From the NCBI RefSeq assembly GCF_014643375.1, contig NZ_BMJJ01000017.1:18227-82226 (forward strand): a stretch of 64,000 bases of DNA. Direction: 5' to 3'. Of this stretch, positions 53,202-63,042 are shown in pieces (position 1 is the stretch's first letter; the number at the start of each line of letters is the position of its first letter). A program made the translations under genes and the position numbers. Below the pieces are notes generated by a model. That model was not told where the DNA came from. It worked only from the letters and a program-made list of their open reading frames with translations, and did not search any database. The stretch is from Aureimonas glaciei. Lineage in GTDB: Bacteria; Pseudomonadota; Alphaproteobacteria; Rhizobiales; Rhizobiaceae.

Positions 53202-53307
53202 CGACTTTGACGGGTACCGGAAGCTGAATTCTGGCGTCTGCCACCGGCGGCGACCGGCGTGCGGGTGCCGTCACGTGCGGTCGCCGCGTCCGCCAGAATC
53301 GCATCCC

Positions 53308-53985
53308 TCACCCCGTGCGCCACCGCCAGACCGTCGTGCGCTTCACTTCGGCATCTTCGAGGGCCCGCGTGACCACAATGTCGTACGTGGCGAGTTCCTC
53401 GAGGCGGTCGCGCGGCAGATAGCTGCGGCCGGGGTCGCCGACGAGGATCGTCACGCCCGAAGCGGCGACAGCGTCGAACCACGGAACGATGGCCGTGCTC
53501 ATCGCCCGGTCGAAGAAGACGTCGCCGGCCAGGAGAACCTCCGCCGTCACCGGCCGGCCGATGGCGTCCTCGATGGCGATGGACATCTCGACACCGTTGA
53601 CCGCGGCGTTGATGGCGATGGCCTCGCGGCAGAAGGGTTCGATGTCGGCCGCAGTCACCGACGCCGCGCCCGCTTTCGCCGCCGCGATCGCGACGAGACC
53701 GGAGCCGGCGGCGAAATCCAGCACCGTGCGGCCGGCGACCTCTTCGGGATGATCGAGCACGTAACGGGCAAGACCTTGCCCGCCGGCCCAGGCGAAGGCC
53801 CAGTAGGGCGGGGGGAGGCCGATGGCGTCGAGCTCGGCCTCCGTCTTCAGCCACAGCCCGTGCGCCTCCGTCGCCAGCCGCAGGGCAATTTCCGGCACGT
53901 GCGGCGGGCAGACGACGTCGGTGTTGTCTAGAATGAAGGCCCGCAGCCGGTCGTGCGTCAGACGCTGCGGCGTGGCGGTGCTCAT
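53308..53985 (-). CDS. Class I SAM methyltransferase, ETF-beta lysine methyltransferase-like
   Basis: The 225-residue protein has the PPYWAFAWAGGQGLARYVLDH motif, SAM-binding VLDFAAGSGLVAIAAAKAG, ADIEPFCREAIAINAAVNG, and LLAGDVFFDRAM. This pattern matches the METTL20/ETFBKMT group, whose bacterial member in Agrobacterium methylates lysines of electron-transfer flavoprotein beta, so that is the most likely substrate. PrmA-type ribosomal methyltransferases are a less likely alternative. It lies between the repeat cluster and the DUF3072 gene. Confidence 0.88.
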   Translation of the reverse strand: MSTATPQRLTHDRLRAFILDNTDVVCPPHVPEIALRLATEAHGLWLKTEAELDAIGLPPPYWAFAWAGGQGLARYVLDHPEEVAGRTVLDFAAGSGLVAIAAAKAGAASVTAADIEPFCREAIAINAAVNGVEMSIAIEDAIGRPVTAEVLLAGDVFFDRAMSTAIVPWFDAVAASGVTILVGDPGRSYLPRDRLEELATYDIVVTRALEDAEVKRTTVWRWRTG

Positions 53986-54016
53986 CGTCTCTCCCTGGAC
54001 GGTGCGGCCGTCCCCT

Positions 54017-54238
54017 TTACGCCGTCTTCAGACGCTTGCTCTGGCCCTGCAGGGCGTCGATTGCCTTGGAAGCCTCTGCCTTCGAGATCTTCTCATCAAA
54101 GGGCTCGCCTGTCTCCTCGCAGAGCGTCTTGAGGTAGGAGGCCTGGGCGCCGGTCATCGGCTCGTCGCCGGTGGTCCAGTCGTCGGGGTTCTTCTCGGTG
54201 TTGGATCCGGTCTCGGTCTTGGGGTTCTGGTCGGACAT
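54017..54238 (-). CDS. DUF3072 small protein
   Basis: A 73-residue acidic protein of DUF3072: KNPDDWTTGDEPMTGAQASYLKTLCEETGEPFDEKISKAEASKAIDALQ, with a final basic tail. The TGAQ-SYL-TLCEE core resembles small SAP-like helix-hairpin DNA-binding folds also seen in DUF3072 relatives. The function is unknown. It lies just upstream of the methyltransferase gene on the same strand. Confidence 0.9.
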   Translation of the reverse strand: MSDQNPKTETGSNTEKNPDDWTTGDEPMTGAQASYLKTLCEETGEPFDEKISKAEASKAIDALQGQSKRLKTA

Positions 54239-54338
54239 GGGTCTTGGCTCCAGGTTTGCGATGTTCCTAGAATGTTCCAGGCGCCCTGCGGTTCCCGAGG
54301 CGCCGCCAAGTCCTTGATCCGCTGAAACCTATCGCCGC

Positions 54339-54767
<429 letters not shown>

Positions 54768-54768
54768 G

Positions 54769-55056
54769 TCAGGCGTCCGGATTGTTGATGGTCCAGTTCC
54801 AGCGGCGCACCTGCACCGATTCGAACAGGCCCGCGAGCGCATAGGGGTCGCCAGCGGCGATCTCGGCGGCGGCGTCGGCGCTCTCCGCTTCCAGCACGAG
54901 CATCGAGCCGACCGGTTTGTCGTCGACGCCGAGGAAGGGGCCGGCGAGCTTCAGCGTGGCCCCGAGCCCTTTCAGGAAGTCGACGTGTTTGGGCCGGTTC
55001 TCCATCCGGACATCGAGGGCGCCGGGCTTGTCTTCACACAGGACGACGAAGAGCAT
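54769..55056 (-). CDS. YciI-family protein
   Basis: A 95-residue ferredoxin-fold protein: [41 protein letters not shown], then [39 protein letters not shown]. The His in RPKHVDFL and the Asp in GDPYA form the putative active-site dyad of the family. YciI proteins may be small hydrolases or dehalogenase-like; the function is uncertain. It follows gpsA after 60 bases and precedes the EVE gene. Confidence 0.93.
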   Translation of the reverse strand: MLFVVLCEDKPGALDVRMENRPKHVDFLKGLGATLKLAGPFLGVDDKPVGSMLVLEAESADAAAEIAAGDPYALAGLFESVQVRRWNWTINNPDA

Positions 55057-55116
55057 GGGAAATCCTTGGGACTGGGTTGGAAGGCTGGCCGGAACCTAGC
55101 CGCCGGGCGGCGGCGG

Positions 55117-56106
55117 TCAATCGAATTCGCGCTTCAGGGGCCGTGCCAGCAGCGTGCGCACGGCGCTGTCCACCGACATCGTGCCGTCCAGGATCGACGC
55201 GACGGTGGCGATGATCGGCGCGTCGATGCCGCGCTCGTCGGCCAGCCGCGCGGCGATGGCGGCGGAATGCACGCCCTCGGCGAGCTTCAGGCCGGCGAGA
55301 TCGTCGCCGCGCCCAAGCGCCAGGCCATAGGAAAAATTGCGCGACTGCGCGCCGGAACAGGTGAGGACGAGATCGCCGAGGCCGGACAGACCCATCAGCG
55401 TCTCCGGCCGGGCGCCGAGCGCCTCGCCGAGGCGGCGCAGTTCGACGAAGCCGCGGGTGACGATCGCCGCCCCGGCCGAGGCGCCGAGCCCGGCGCCGGC
55501 GACGATGCCGGCGGCGATGGCGAGGACGTTCTTCAAGGCGCCGCCGGCCTCGACGCCGACGACGTCGCTCGTGGCATAGCCGCGAAAGGTCTCCGTCGAC
55601 AGGCGCCGGGCGATGTCGTCGGCGCGGGCCTCGTCGGCGGCGGCGATGGTCACCGCCGTCGGCAGGCCGCGCGCGACATCCGCGGCAAAGCTCGGGCCGG
55701 AGAGGACGGCGAGATCGGCGGGGTCGAGCCGGGCGGCGAGGATGTCGCTGGCAAAGCGCCCGGTTTCCCGCTCGATGCCCTTGGCGCAGAGCACCACCGG
55801 CACGCCCTTCGCGGTGCCTCGGGCAAGATCGCCGGCGATGCCGGCGAGGCTCTGCGCGGGCACGACGACGAGGACCAGCGTCGCGCCGGCCAGCGCTTCG
55901 GCGAAGTCCGTCGTGGCGCTCAGCGTTTCCGGCAGCGCGATGCCCGGCAGATAGCGCTCGTTATAGCCGGTGGCGGCGATTGCCTCCACAGTGGCGGCGT
56001 CGCGGGCATAGAGCACCGTCTCGCGGCCGGCGCGGGCTTCGAGTGCGGCCAGCGCCGTGCCCCAGGCGCCGCCGCCGATCACCGCGATCTTTTCCGCTTC
56101 GTCCAT
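55117..56106 (-). CDS. gpsA: Glycerol-3-phosphate dehydrogenase [NAD(P)+]
   Basis: The 329-residue enzyme makes sn-glycerol 3-phosphate from DHAP for phospholipid synthesis. The Rossmann motif [14 protein letters not shown] (8-21), [43 protein letters not shown] with catalytic Lys in the [15 protein letters not shown] segment, and [17 protein letters not shown] are all present. It starts 12 bases after the tsaD stop, which implies one transcript. Confidence 0.96.
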   Translation of the reverse strand: MDEAEKIAVIGGGAWGTALAALEARAGRETVLYARDAATVEAIAATGYNERYLPGIALPETLSATTDFAEALAGATLVLVVVPAQSLAGIAGDLARGTAKGVPVVLCAKGIERETGRFASDILAARLDPADLAVLSGPSFAADVARGLPTAVTIAAADEARADDIARRLSTETFRGYATSDVVGVEAGGALKNVLAIAAGIVAGAGLGASAGAAIVTRGFVELRRLGEALGARPETLMGLSGLGDLVLTCSGAQSRNFSYGLALGRGDDLAGLKLAEGVHSAAIAARLADERGIDAPIIATVASILDGTMSVDSAVRTLLARPLKREFD

Positions 56107-56118
56107 GATCGGCTTTCC

Positions 56119-57204
56119 CTAGGCCTTGGCGCCGCGCCGGCCAAAGCCGATCAGCGGCGCGACGGTCTCGTCGAGCGGCCAGCGCGAGCGCACCGGCGCG
56201 TCCATGCCGTCGAGCCGTCCGGCCTCGAAGCGTTCGAGGCCGGCATAAGCGATCATGGCGGCATTGTCGCCGCAGAGTTTGAGCGGCGGCGCGATAAGAC
56301 GCACGCCCGCCGTGCGGCACGCTTCCTCCAGACGAAGTCGGATCGCGGCATTGGCGGCGACGCCGCCGGCTACCGCCAGCACCGGCTCGGCCAGGTTCGG
56401 AAATTCCGCGCCAAAGCGGGCGAGCGCCCGCGCGATGCGATCGGCGAGACTGTCGGCCGCGGCCGCCTGAAAGCTGGCGCAGAGGTCGGCGACATCCTGG
56501 TCGGCAAGCGGCATCACCGCCTGCGCTGCCTGGCGCACCGCCGTCTTCAGGCCGGAGAAAGAGAAGTCGAGGCGCTTTTCGCCCTTCATCGGCCGTGGCA
56601 AAGCGAAGCGCTTGGGATCGCCGCCGCGGGCGAATTTTTCCACCGCCGCGCCGCCCTGCTCGGGCAGGCCGAGGAGTTTGGCCGTCTTGTCGAAAGCCTC
56701 GCCCAGCGCATCGTCGATCGTCGTGCCCCAGCGCTCGTAATGGCCGAGCCCGCGCACGAGGAGGATCTGCGTGTGCCCGCCGGAGACGAGCAGCACGAGG
56801 TAGGGGTAGGCGATGCCGTCGGTCAGCCGCGGCGTCAGCGCATGGCCTTCCAGATGGTTGACGCCGACGAAGGCGAGGCCCCGGGCCGCGGCCAGCGCCT
56901 TGCCGGTCATCGCCCCGACGATCAGCCCGCCGACGAGGCCGGGGCCGAGCGTCGCGGCCACGGCGGAGAGATCGCCGAGGCCGGTGCCGGCATCCGCCAA
57001 CGCCGCCTCGACGACGCCGGTGATGGCCTCGACATGGGCGCGGGCGGCGATCTCCGGCACGACGCCGCCGAAAGCGGCATGCTCCGCGACCTGGCTGAGC
57101 ACGACGTTCGAGAGGATCAGCGGCCGGCCGTCCGCGTCGCGGCCGACGACGCTCGCCGCCGTCTCGTCGCAGCTGGTCTCGATGCCGAGGATGAGAGCGC
57201 TCAA
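56119..57204 (-). CDS. tsaD: tRNA threonylcarbamoyltransferase subunit TsaD
   Basis: TsaD transfers the threonylcarbamoyl group to A37 of ANN-decoding tRNAs. The 361-residue product has [16 protein letters not shown], metal-binding HLEGH (His117, His121), [26 protein letters not shown], and [28 protein letters not shown]. The start is TTG 57204: AGGA lies 7 bases upstream and the N-terminus [15 protein letters not shown] fits the family; a frame extends to 57255 without a ribosome site. It is divergent from hemC across 186 bases. Confidence 0.95.
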   Translation of the reverse strand: MSALILGIETSCDETAASVVGRDADGRPLILSNVVLSQVAEHAAFGGVVPEIAARAHVEAITGVVEAALADAGTGLGDLSAVAATLGPGLVGGLIVGAMTGKALAAARGLAFVGVNHLEGHALTPRLTDGIAYPYLVLLVSGGHTQILLVRGLGHYERWGTTIDDALGEAFDKTAKLLGLPEQGGAAVEKFARGGDPKRFALPRPMKGEKRLDFSFSGLKTAVRQAAQAVMPLADQDVADLCASFQAAAADSLADRIARALARFGAEFPNLAEPVLAVAGGVAANAAIRLRLEEACRTAGVRLIAPPLKLCGDNAAMIAYAGLERFEAGRLDGMDAPVRSRWPLDETVAPLIGFGRRGAKA

Positions 57205-57390
57205 AGGTCTGTTCCTGTTGCCCGTCCCGACACCGCCGGGCCCGTGCCCTTCCATCGCCCCGACCGGGACGCAATGTCAAAGCCGATCGGCGGAAATCGC
57301 CCGGACATTGCCCGCGCGCCTGGAAATCCTCTAAGAACGCAATCGACAGGCGAAGCAACCGGCGAAGCGACGGACAGGCGGGAACAGGCG

Positions 57391-58335
57391 ATGACAGCAC
57401 TTCGGATCGGCACCCGCGGCAGCCAGCTCGCTCTGGCGCAGGCGAGCGAAGTGCGCGCCCGGCTGATGGCGGCGCACGGGATGGACGAGGCCGATTTCGA
57501 GATCACCGTGATCTCGACCGCCGGCGACCGCATCCTCGACCGGCCACTGTCGGAAGTCGGCGGCAAGGGCCTGTTCACCAAGGAGATCGAGGAGGCGCTT
57601 GCTTCTGGGCGCATCGATATCGCCGTGCACTCCTCCAAGGACATGGCGACCGCGATCCCGGAGGGGCTGGTGCTCGCCGCCTTCCTGCCGCGCGAGGACG
57701 TGCGCGACGCCTTCATCGGCCGCACGGCGGAGACCATCGCCACCCTGCCCGAGGGCGCCCTTGTCGGCTCCGCCTCGCTGCGCCGCCAGGCGATCCTGAA
57801 GCGCATGCGCCCGGACCTTCGCTTCGTCATCCTGCGCGGCAATGTGCAGACGCGGCTGCGCAAGCTCGCGGCCGGCGAGGTCGACGCGACGCTGCTCGCC
57901 ATCGCCGGCCTCAACCGGATGGGCATGGCCGAGGCGGCGACCGAGATCCTCTCGACGGAAGACTTCATGCCCGCGCCCGGACAGGGCGCGATCTGCATCG
58001 AGGCGCGCGGCGACGACGAGGCGACGCTGGCGATGGTCCGCGCCATCGACGACCTGGAAACGACGACGGCGCTGCTTGCCGAGCGCGGTTTTCTCGCCGA
58101 GCTCGACGGATCCTGCCGCACGCCGATCGCCGCGCATGCGACGCTCGGCGCAAACGGAACGCTGAACTTTGCCGGCATGATCCTGACGCCCGACGGCACG
58201 GCCATGCATGAAACGCGCCGCACCGGCCTTGTCGGCGATGCCGCGTCGATCGGGCGATTGGCGGCGCAGTTTCTGGTGGAAGAGGCCGGGCCCCACTTCT
58301 TCGCCAGTTGGAACGCGCCCGCCGAGCCGGGCTGA
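57391..58335 (+). CDS. hemC: Hydroxymethylbilane synthase (porphobilinogen deaminase)
   Basis: HemC polymerises four porphobilinogens into hydroxymethylbilane for heme and siroheme. The 314-residue protein has [71 protein letters not shown], and Cys242 in [11 protein letters not shown], which anchors the dipyrromethane cofactor. ATG 57391 has GGAACAGGCG in front. hemD follows 5 bases after its stop. Confidence 0.96.
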   Translation: MTALRIGTRGSQLALAQASEVRARLMAAHGMDEADFEITVISTAGDRILDRPLSEVGGKGLFTKEIEEALASGRIDIAVHSSKDMATAIPEGLVLAAFLPREDVRDAFIGRTAETIATLPEGALVGSASLRRQAILKRMRPDLRFVILRGNVQTRLRKLAAGEVDATLLAIAGLNRMGMAEAATEILSTEDFMPAPGQGAICIEARGDDEATLAMVRAIDDLETTTALLAERGFLAELDGSCRTPIAAHATLGANGTLNFAGMILTPDGTAMHETRRTGLVGDAASIGRLAAQFLVEEAGPHFFASWNAPAEPG

Positions 58336-58340
58336 CCGTC

Positions 58341-59036
58341 ATGGCGCGGGTGCTGATCCTGCGGCCGGCCGAGGATGCCGCGACGACGGCACGGGCGCTC
58401 GCGGCGCGCGGCCACACGCCGCAGGTCCTGCCCGCAGAGGAGATCGTCCCCCTCGGCACGGCCGCGCCGGCCGGGTCTTTCGCGGCCCTTCTGGTCACCA
58501 GCGCGCATGCCGTGCCGGCGCTGGCCCGGCACCCGTCCGCGGCCTGGCCGGCGATCCTGGCGGTGGGCGAGCGTACGGCCGAGGCGCTGCGGGCCGCCGG
58601 GTTCGACCGGGTGACGGTCGGCTGCGGCGCGGCGGGGCTGGTCGAGCCGGCGGCGGCGCTGGCCGCGGCGCGCGGCCTGCCGCTTCTCTACGCCGCCGGC
58701 CGGGTTCGCAGCGACGCCCTGGAGACGACGCTGGCCGAACGGAGCGTTTGCCTCGGCGTTTGGGAGGTCTACGACATCAGGCCGCTCGATCCGGGCCAGG
58801 AGGAGATCGCCCGTGCGACGCAGGGCGCCCCGCCCGATGCCGTGCTGCTGCTCTCCCGCGGGCAGGTCTCCGCCTATCTCCGGCTGGCCGAAAGCCTGCC
58901 CCGGGAGCCGGGTGCGGCGCCCCGGCTTCTCTGCCTGTCGTCCCGGATCGCCGATGCCTTGCCGGCCGAACTGCGGTCCTTAGCCGAGATTTCTCCTGCG
59001 ATGAGTCTCGCCACGCTGTTCGATCACGTTCTATAA
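58341..59036 (+). CDS. hemD: Uroporphyrinogen-III synthase
   Basis: HemD closes hydroxymethylbilane to uroporphyrinogen III. The 231-residue product has the poorly conserved but recognisable two-domain form: VLILRPAEDAATTARALAARGH, ALLVTSAHAVPALA, AVGERTAEALRAAGF, LYAAGRVRSDALETTL, LLLSRGQVSAYLRLAE and LCLSSRIADALPAE. It is identified mainly by its place after hemC and its length. ATG 58341 begins 6 bases after the hemC stop. Confidence 0.9.
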   Translation: MARVLILRPAEDAATTARALAARGHTPQVLPAEEIVPLGTAAPAGSFAALLVTSAHAVPALARHPSAAWPAILAVGERTAEALRAAGFDRVTVGCGAAGLVEPAAALAAARGLPLLYAAGRVRSDALETTLAERSVCLGVWEVYDIRPLDPGQEEIARATQGAPPDAVLLLSRGQVSAYLRLAESLPREPGAAPRLLCLSSRIADALPAELRSLAEISPAMSLATLFDHVL

Positions 59037-59154
59037 CCTACCTTATCCCCTGCGGCGCCCGCGCCGTCCGCGGAACGGGCCGGAGCAGAGGGCAGCGAAG
59101 CGCCCCGAAGGCACGGCCCGACGCCTGCGAAGACTGGAAACGGAGTCCTTTTTG

Positions 59155-60804
59155 ATGAGCAATCCTCCGCGGCGTTCGCGACCCAAGAAGCCCGCGACGA
59201 CGATCGACCTCGAGGCGACCCCGGTCGCCGCGGTCGGCTATCCCGGTCCGACCTCCGTCGATTCTCCTGAAGAAGTCGGCTCGCAAGCCGGTTCGGACAC
59301 CGGACGGGTTTTCGACGATCCGGAAACCACGCTGACGGCGCAGGGAACCAGCGTCGACGGAACGGAAGCGGCGAGCGGGGACGGCCCGGCCGCTGCCGAG
59401 ACGTCGAAGGCCGTGCCGGCGACCGCGCAGGAAGAATTTGCCGCCGAGGAAAGCCTGCAGGGGCCCACCGGCCATCGCGACATCGATGTCGACGAAACCA
59501 TTCTCTCCGCCGCCGAACCCGATTTCATCCGCGACGAGAGCGCCGCGACCAACGGTCCGCCGCAGCCGATGCACGACTATTCGACGCCGGCCTCCAGCCA
59601 TCACGATCCGCGCGGCGGCGGCATGGGCTCGGCCTTCGGCGGCGCCCTCCTCGGCGCCGTGCTGGCGCTGGCCGGTGCCGGCGCGCTGCAATATGCCGGC
59701 GTCCTGCCGAGCGTCGGCCTTGCCCCGGTCGACGAGAACGCGCCGCAATATGCGCGGGCCGGCGATGTCCAGCAGGTCACCAGCGATCTCGGCACGCTGC
59801 GCGGCGAAGTCGAGCAGCTGCGCTCGGTGCAGGCCGCGGGCGGCACCGGTCCCGGCGCCTCGCAGGCCGACCTGACGGCGCTCGGCGACCGCGTCGCCTC
59901 GCTCGAACAGCGGGAAGCGCCGGCAGCCGCCCCCAGCGCCGATCCGGCCGCCGTCGATGCGGTGCGCGGCGCGGCGGAGGCGGCCCAGCGGGCCGCCGAG
60001 GAAGCCACTCGAACCGGCAGCGAGGCCCGGACCGCGGCGGACGAGGCGCGCGCCGCGGCCGACCAGGCCGGCCAGGTCGCCGGCCAGTCGCAGGCCACTG
60101 CCGAGACCGCGCGCCAGGCGGCCGAGACCGCCCGCCAGACCGGCGAGACGGCGCAGCAGGCAGCCTCCACCGCGCAACAGACGGCAGCCGCCGCCCAGAC
60201 CAGCATCGCCGCCACCAACGAGGCCATCGCCGCCTTGAAAGAGCAGCTGACGGCGATCGAGACCGCCAACCAGAAGGCCGGCGCGGCCATCGCCGCGGCA
60301 GGGCTGAAGGCAGCGATCGATCGGGGCGGTCCCTTCATGGGCGAACTCGAAGCGTTCGCCACGGCGACCGGCGACGACACCGCCGTCGGCGCCCTGCGCG
60401 ACTTTGCCGCCCAGGGCGTGCCGACGGCGCCGCAGCTCGCGACCGCCTGGCCCGAAGTCGAGACGCGGATCATGGCGGCGCTGAACCCGGTCGATCCCAA
60501 TGCCAGCGTCGGCGACCAGATTCTGAGCGGCCTCAGCGGCCTCGTGACGACCCGTCCGGTCGGCGCGGCGCCTGCCGGTGTGACCGGGCCGAACGCGGCG
60601 ATCTCCCGGCTGACGGCCGATGTCGAGGGGGGCGATTTTTCCGCCTTCCTCGCCGAGTGGGAGCAGCTGCCGCAGCCGGCCAAGGACGTCAGCCAGGATT
60701 TCCAGGCGCGCGTGGCGGCGAGAGTGAAGGCCGAAGAGGTCGTCGGCGAGACGCTGACCAACGCGGTGAAGGCCGTCGGCCAGCCGGCCGGCACGGCAGG
60801 TTGA
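59155..60804 (+). CDS. Mitofilin/Mic60-like membrane protein (COG4223)
   Basis: The 549-residue protein has a disordered acidic N-terminus, a single membrane helix at about 158-185 (GGALLGAVLALAGAGALQYAG), a long Ala/Gln/Glu coiled coil (about 195-390, with AEAAQRAAEEATRTGSEART-style heptads), and a C-terminal mitofilin-like helical domain. This is the alphaproteobacterial homologue of Mic60, which shapes crista junctions in mitochondria and intracytoplasmic membranes in bacteria. It lies between hemD and hemY, as in many relatives. GGAG lies 9 bases before the ATG; a TTG one codon earlier is also possible. Confidence 0.92.
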   Translation: MSNPPRRSRPKKPATTIDLEATPVAAVGYPGPTSVDSPEEVGSQAGSDTGRVFDDPETTLTAQGTSVDGTEAASGDGPAAAETSKAVPATAQEEFAAEESLQGPTGHRDIDVDETILSAAEPDFIRDESAATNGPPQPMHDYSTPASSHHDPRGGGMGSAFGGALLGAVLALAGAGALQYAGVLPSVGLAPVDENAPQYARAGDVQQVTSDLGTLRGEVEQLRSVQAAGGTGPGASQADLTALGDRVASLEQREAPAAAPSADPAAVDAVRGAAEAAQRAAEEATRTGSEARTAADEARAAADQAGQVAGQSQATAETARQAAETARQTGETAQQAASTAQQTAAAAQTSIAATNEAIAALKEQLTAIETANQKAGAAIAAAGLKAAIDRGGPFMGELEAFATATGDDTAVGALRDFAAQGVPTAPQLATAWPEVETRIMAALNPVDPNASVGDQILSGLSGLVTTRPVGAAPAGVTGPNAAISRLTADVEGGDFSAFLAEWEQLPQPAKDVSQDFQARVAARVKAEEVVGETLTNAVKAVGQPAGTAG

Positions 60805-60813
60805 GGAACTGAC

Positions 60814-62409
60814 ATGCTGCGTATTCTCGCCTTTCTCCTCGTCGTCCTCGCTCTGGCGCTCGGTTTCGGCTGGCTGCAGGATCATCCCGGCACGATCGCC
60901 CTGACGTGGCAGGGCGTGCTGCCGCCCGGCAGCGACAGCATCACGCTGCAGGTCTGGACCTTCATCGTCCTGCAGCTGGCGCTGCTCTTCCTGGTGGTCC
61001 TCACGGTGTGGGTGGTGCGCTCCTTCTTCAAGGCGCCGAATCGGATCGGCCGCTATTTCAGCACCCGCCGGCGCGACAAGGGCTATGGCGCCCTGTCGGC
61101 CGGCATCGTCGCCGCCGGCGCCGGCGACGCCGTGCTGGCGCGGCAGATGACCAAGCGCAGTCAAAAGCTGCTGACCGGGCGGCGCGAGCCGCTGGTGCAG
61201 TTCCTCGACGCCCAGACCGCGATGATCGAGGGCGACCACGACCGCGCCCGTTCGGCTTTCGAGACCATGGAGCGCGAGCCGGAGACACGGCTGCTCGCTT
61301 TGCGCGGCCTCTTCCTCGAGGCCGAGCGCTTGGGTGACGACGCGGCGGCCCGCAACTATGCCGAGCGCGCCGTGCGCATCGCGCCGCATGTTCCCTGGGC
61401 CGGCGGCGCCGTGCTCGAGGCGAAATCCATCGAGGGAGACTTCGACGGGGCGCTCGCGATCCTCGAGGCGCAGCGCAATGCGCGCCTCATCGAGAAGCAG
61501 GAATCGGCGCGCCTGCGCGCCGTGCTCCTCACCGCCAAGGCGATGTCGATCGCCGAACGCGATCCGAACGGTGCCAAGCTCGCCGCGACCGAGGCGCAGA
61601 AGCTCGCGCCCGACCTGACGCCGGCTGCCGTCACCGCGGCGGCGGCACTGTTCCGCCTCGGCGATCTGAAGCGCGGCACCAAGGTCCTGGAAAAAGCCTG
61701 GACCGAGGCCCCGCATCCCGATCTCGCCGTCGCCTATGTCGAGGCCCGTCCCGGCGATTCCGTCGCCGACCGGCTGAAGCGGGCGAAGGTGCTGCAGGAT
61801 CTCCGTCCGAACCACGTCGAATCCTCGCTCGCCGTCGCCCATGCCGCTCTCGACGCGCGCGACTTCACGCTCGCCCGGACGGAGGCCCTGGCCGCCAGCC
61901 GCATGGAGCCGCGCGAGGGGATATTCCTGCTCCTCGCCGACATCGAGGAAGCCGAGACCGGTTCCGTCGGCAAGGTGCGCGAATGGCTCGGCCGGGCGAT
62001 CCGCGCGCCGCGCGATCCGGCCTGGACCGCCGACGGCTACGTTTCGGAAAGCTGGGCGCCGGTTTCTCCCGTCACCGGCCGCCTCGACGCCTTCCGCTGG
62101 AAGACGCCGGGCCAGCGCATCGATGCGCAGGGCATGGTGATCGAGGCGCCGGCCGACCAGCCGGAGTCGATCGGCCCGGCCGAGACGCCGCCGGCCGCCC
62201 GTCTCGACACGGCGAGTGCCGCGACGCCGGCGACGAGCCCGGCCGGCGAAGGCGCCGACATCGCTCCGCCTCCCGGGCCGCCGGCTGCCAATGGCTGGAC
62301 CGACCAGGAGAACGCCGCCCAGGCGTCGGGCGCCCAGACGCCTGGGGTCGAGACCATCCCCCCGGCGAAGACTTCCGCGAACGGCGAGAGCCGCCTGCGG
62401 CTGTTCTGA
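60814..62409 (+). CDS. HemY N-terminal-domain TPR membrane protein
   Basis: The 531-residue protein starts with two membrane helices (LRILAFLLVVLALALGFGWL and LQVWTFIVLQLALLFLVVLTVWVV) and continues with HemY-type TPR repeats: ALSAGIVAAGAGDAVLARQMT, LLALRGLFLEAERLGDDAAARNYAERAVRIAPHVPWA, ALFRLGDLKRGTKVLEKAW. The C-terminal 90 residues are Pro/Ala-rich and disordered. Despite the name, this family is not protoporphyrinogen oxidase; its role in heme synthesis is unclear. It starts 9 bases after the mitofilin stop. Confidence 0.92.
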   Translation: MLRILAFLLVVLALALGFGWLQDHPGTIALTWQGVLPPGSDSITLQVWTFIVLQLALLFLVVLTVWVVRSFFKAPNRIGRYFSTRRRDKGYGALSAGIVAAGAGDAVLARQMTKRSQKLLTGRREPLVQFLDAQTAMIEGDHDRARSAFETMEREPETRLLALRGLFLEAERLGDDAAARNYAERAVRIAPHVPWAGGAVLEAKSIEGDFDGALAILEAQRNARLIEKQESARLRAVLLTAKAMSIAERDPNGAKLAATEAQKLAPDLTPAAVTAAAALFRLGDLKRGTKVLEKAWTEAPHPDLAVAYVEARPGDSVADRLKRAKVLQDLRPNHVESSLAVAHAALDARDFTLARTEALAASRMEPREGIFLLLADIEEAETGSVGKVREWLGRAIRAPRDPAWTADGYVSESWAPVSPVTGRLDAFRWKTPGQRIDAQGMVIEAPADQPESIGPAETPPAARLDTASAATPATSPAGEGADIAPPPGPPAANGWTDQENAAQASGAQTPGVETIPPAKTSANGESRLRLF

Positions 62410-62530
62410 CGCCCACCCGCCAATCCAGGCTTGGTCATGCCGGTCGTTTCGGGCATGATCCCTTTCTGCTGCAATGCAACGTCAGCACAACCCGCGGGGG
62501 CCCGGGCCACCCGACAGCGAGCGACGGTCG

Positions 62531-63010
62531 ATGTTCCAGGCTTTTCGTGACTTCCTGACCTCCATCACCGACGCGCCTGACCGCACGCGCGACGACGATC
62601 CGCGCGTCGCCGCCGCCGCTCTGCTCTACCATGTGGGCGCAGCCGACGGCCTGATCGGCGAGGCGGAACTCGCCAGCCTGCGCGCCTCGCTGGCGCTGGA
62701 ATTCGGCCTCGATGCGCCGGAGACGGAGGCGCTCCTGGATGCCGGGCGCGAGGCCGATCAGGACGCCGTCGATCTCTACCGCTTCACCAGCGTGTTGATG
62801 CAGAACCTCGACGAGGCGGCCCGCATCCGCTTCATCGAGCTGCTCTGGGAGGTGACCTATGCCGATGGCGAGGTGCACGAACTGGAGGACAACACGGTGT
62901 GGCGCGTCGCCGACCTTCTCGGCGTGTCGACGCGCGACCGCATGCTGATGAAGCAGGAGGCCGCGGCGCGGCAGGCCCGCCGGGGCGACGCGTCTTCCGG
63001 GGACGCGTGA
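62531..63010 (+). CDS. TerB-like protein
   Basis: A 159-residue TerB/DjlA-N helical protein: DDPRVAAAALLYHVGAADGLIGEAELASLRASLALEFGL, AVDLYRFTSVLMQNLDEAARIRFIELLWEVTYADGEVHELEDNTVWRVADLLGVSTRDRMLMKQ. The repeated acid-rich AADG..GEAE and YADGEVHELED loops resemble the calcium-binding sites of the family. Tellurite resistance is not implied without other ter genes. ATG 62531 gives the family N-terminus; the ribosome site is weak. Confidence 0.9.
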   Translation: MFQAFRDFLTSITDAPDRTRDDDPRVAAAALLYHVGAADGLIGEAELASLRASLALEFGLDAPETEALLDAGREADQDAVDLYRFTSVLMQNLDEAARIRFIELLWEVTYADGEVHELEDNTVWRVADLLGVSTRDRMLMKQEAAARQARRGDASSGDA

Positions 63011-63042
63011 CGGCGGGCCAGGGACGAGAGAAGGCGGGACCG

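Larger units (their letters stand above)
52536..53307. other. Gene-free region filled by a repeat cluster
   Basis: These 770 bases lie between ppa and a methyltransferase gene and contain no supported coding sequence. The first 150 bases hold the ppa transcript end (several GC hairpins). The rest is a composite of one repeat family: two near-complete direct copies, a short third copy and an inverted copy, listed separately. Confidence 0.7.

Noticed and set aside
52694..53205. CRISPR array
   Set aside because: The repeats are about 170 bases at 197-base spacing with repeated, not unique, internal sequence, and there are no cas genes.
62531..63010. Tellurite-resistance operon
   Set aside because: Only a TerB-like protein is present; no TerC, TerD or TerZ genes are nearby.
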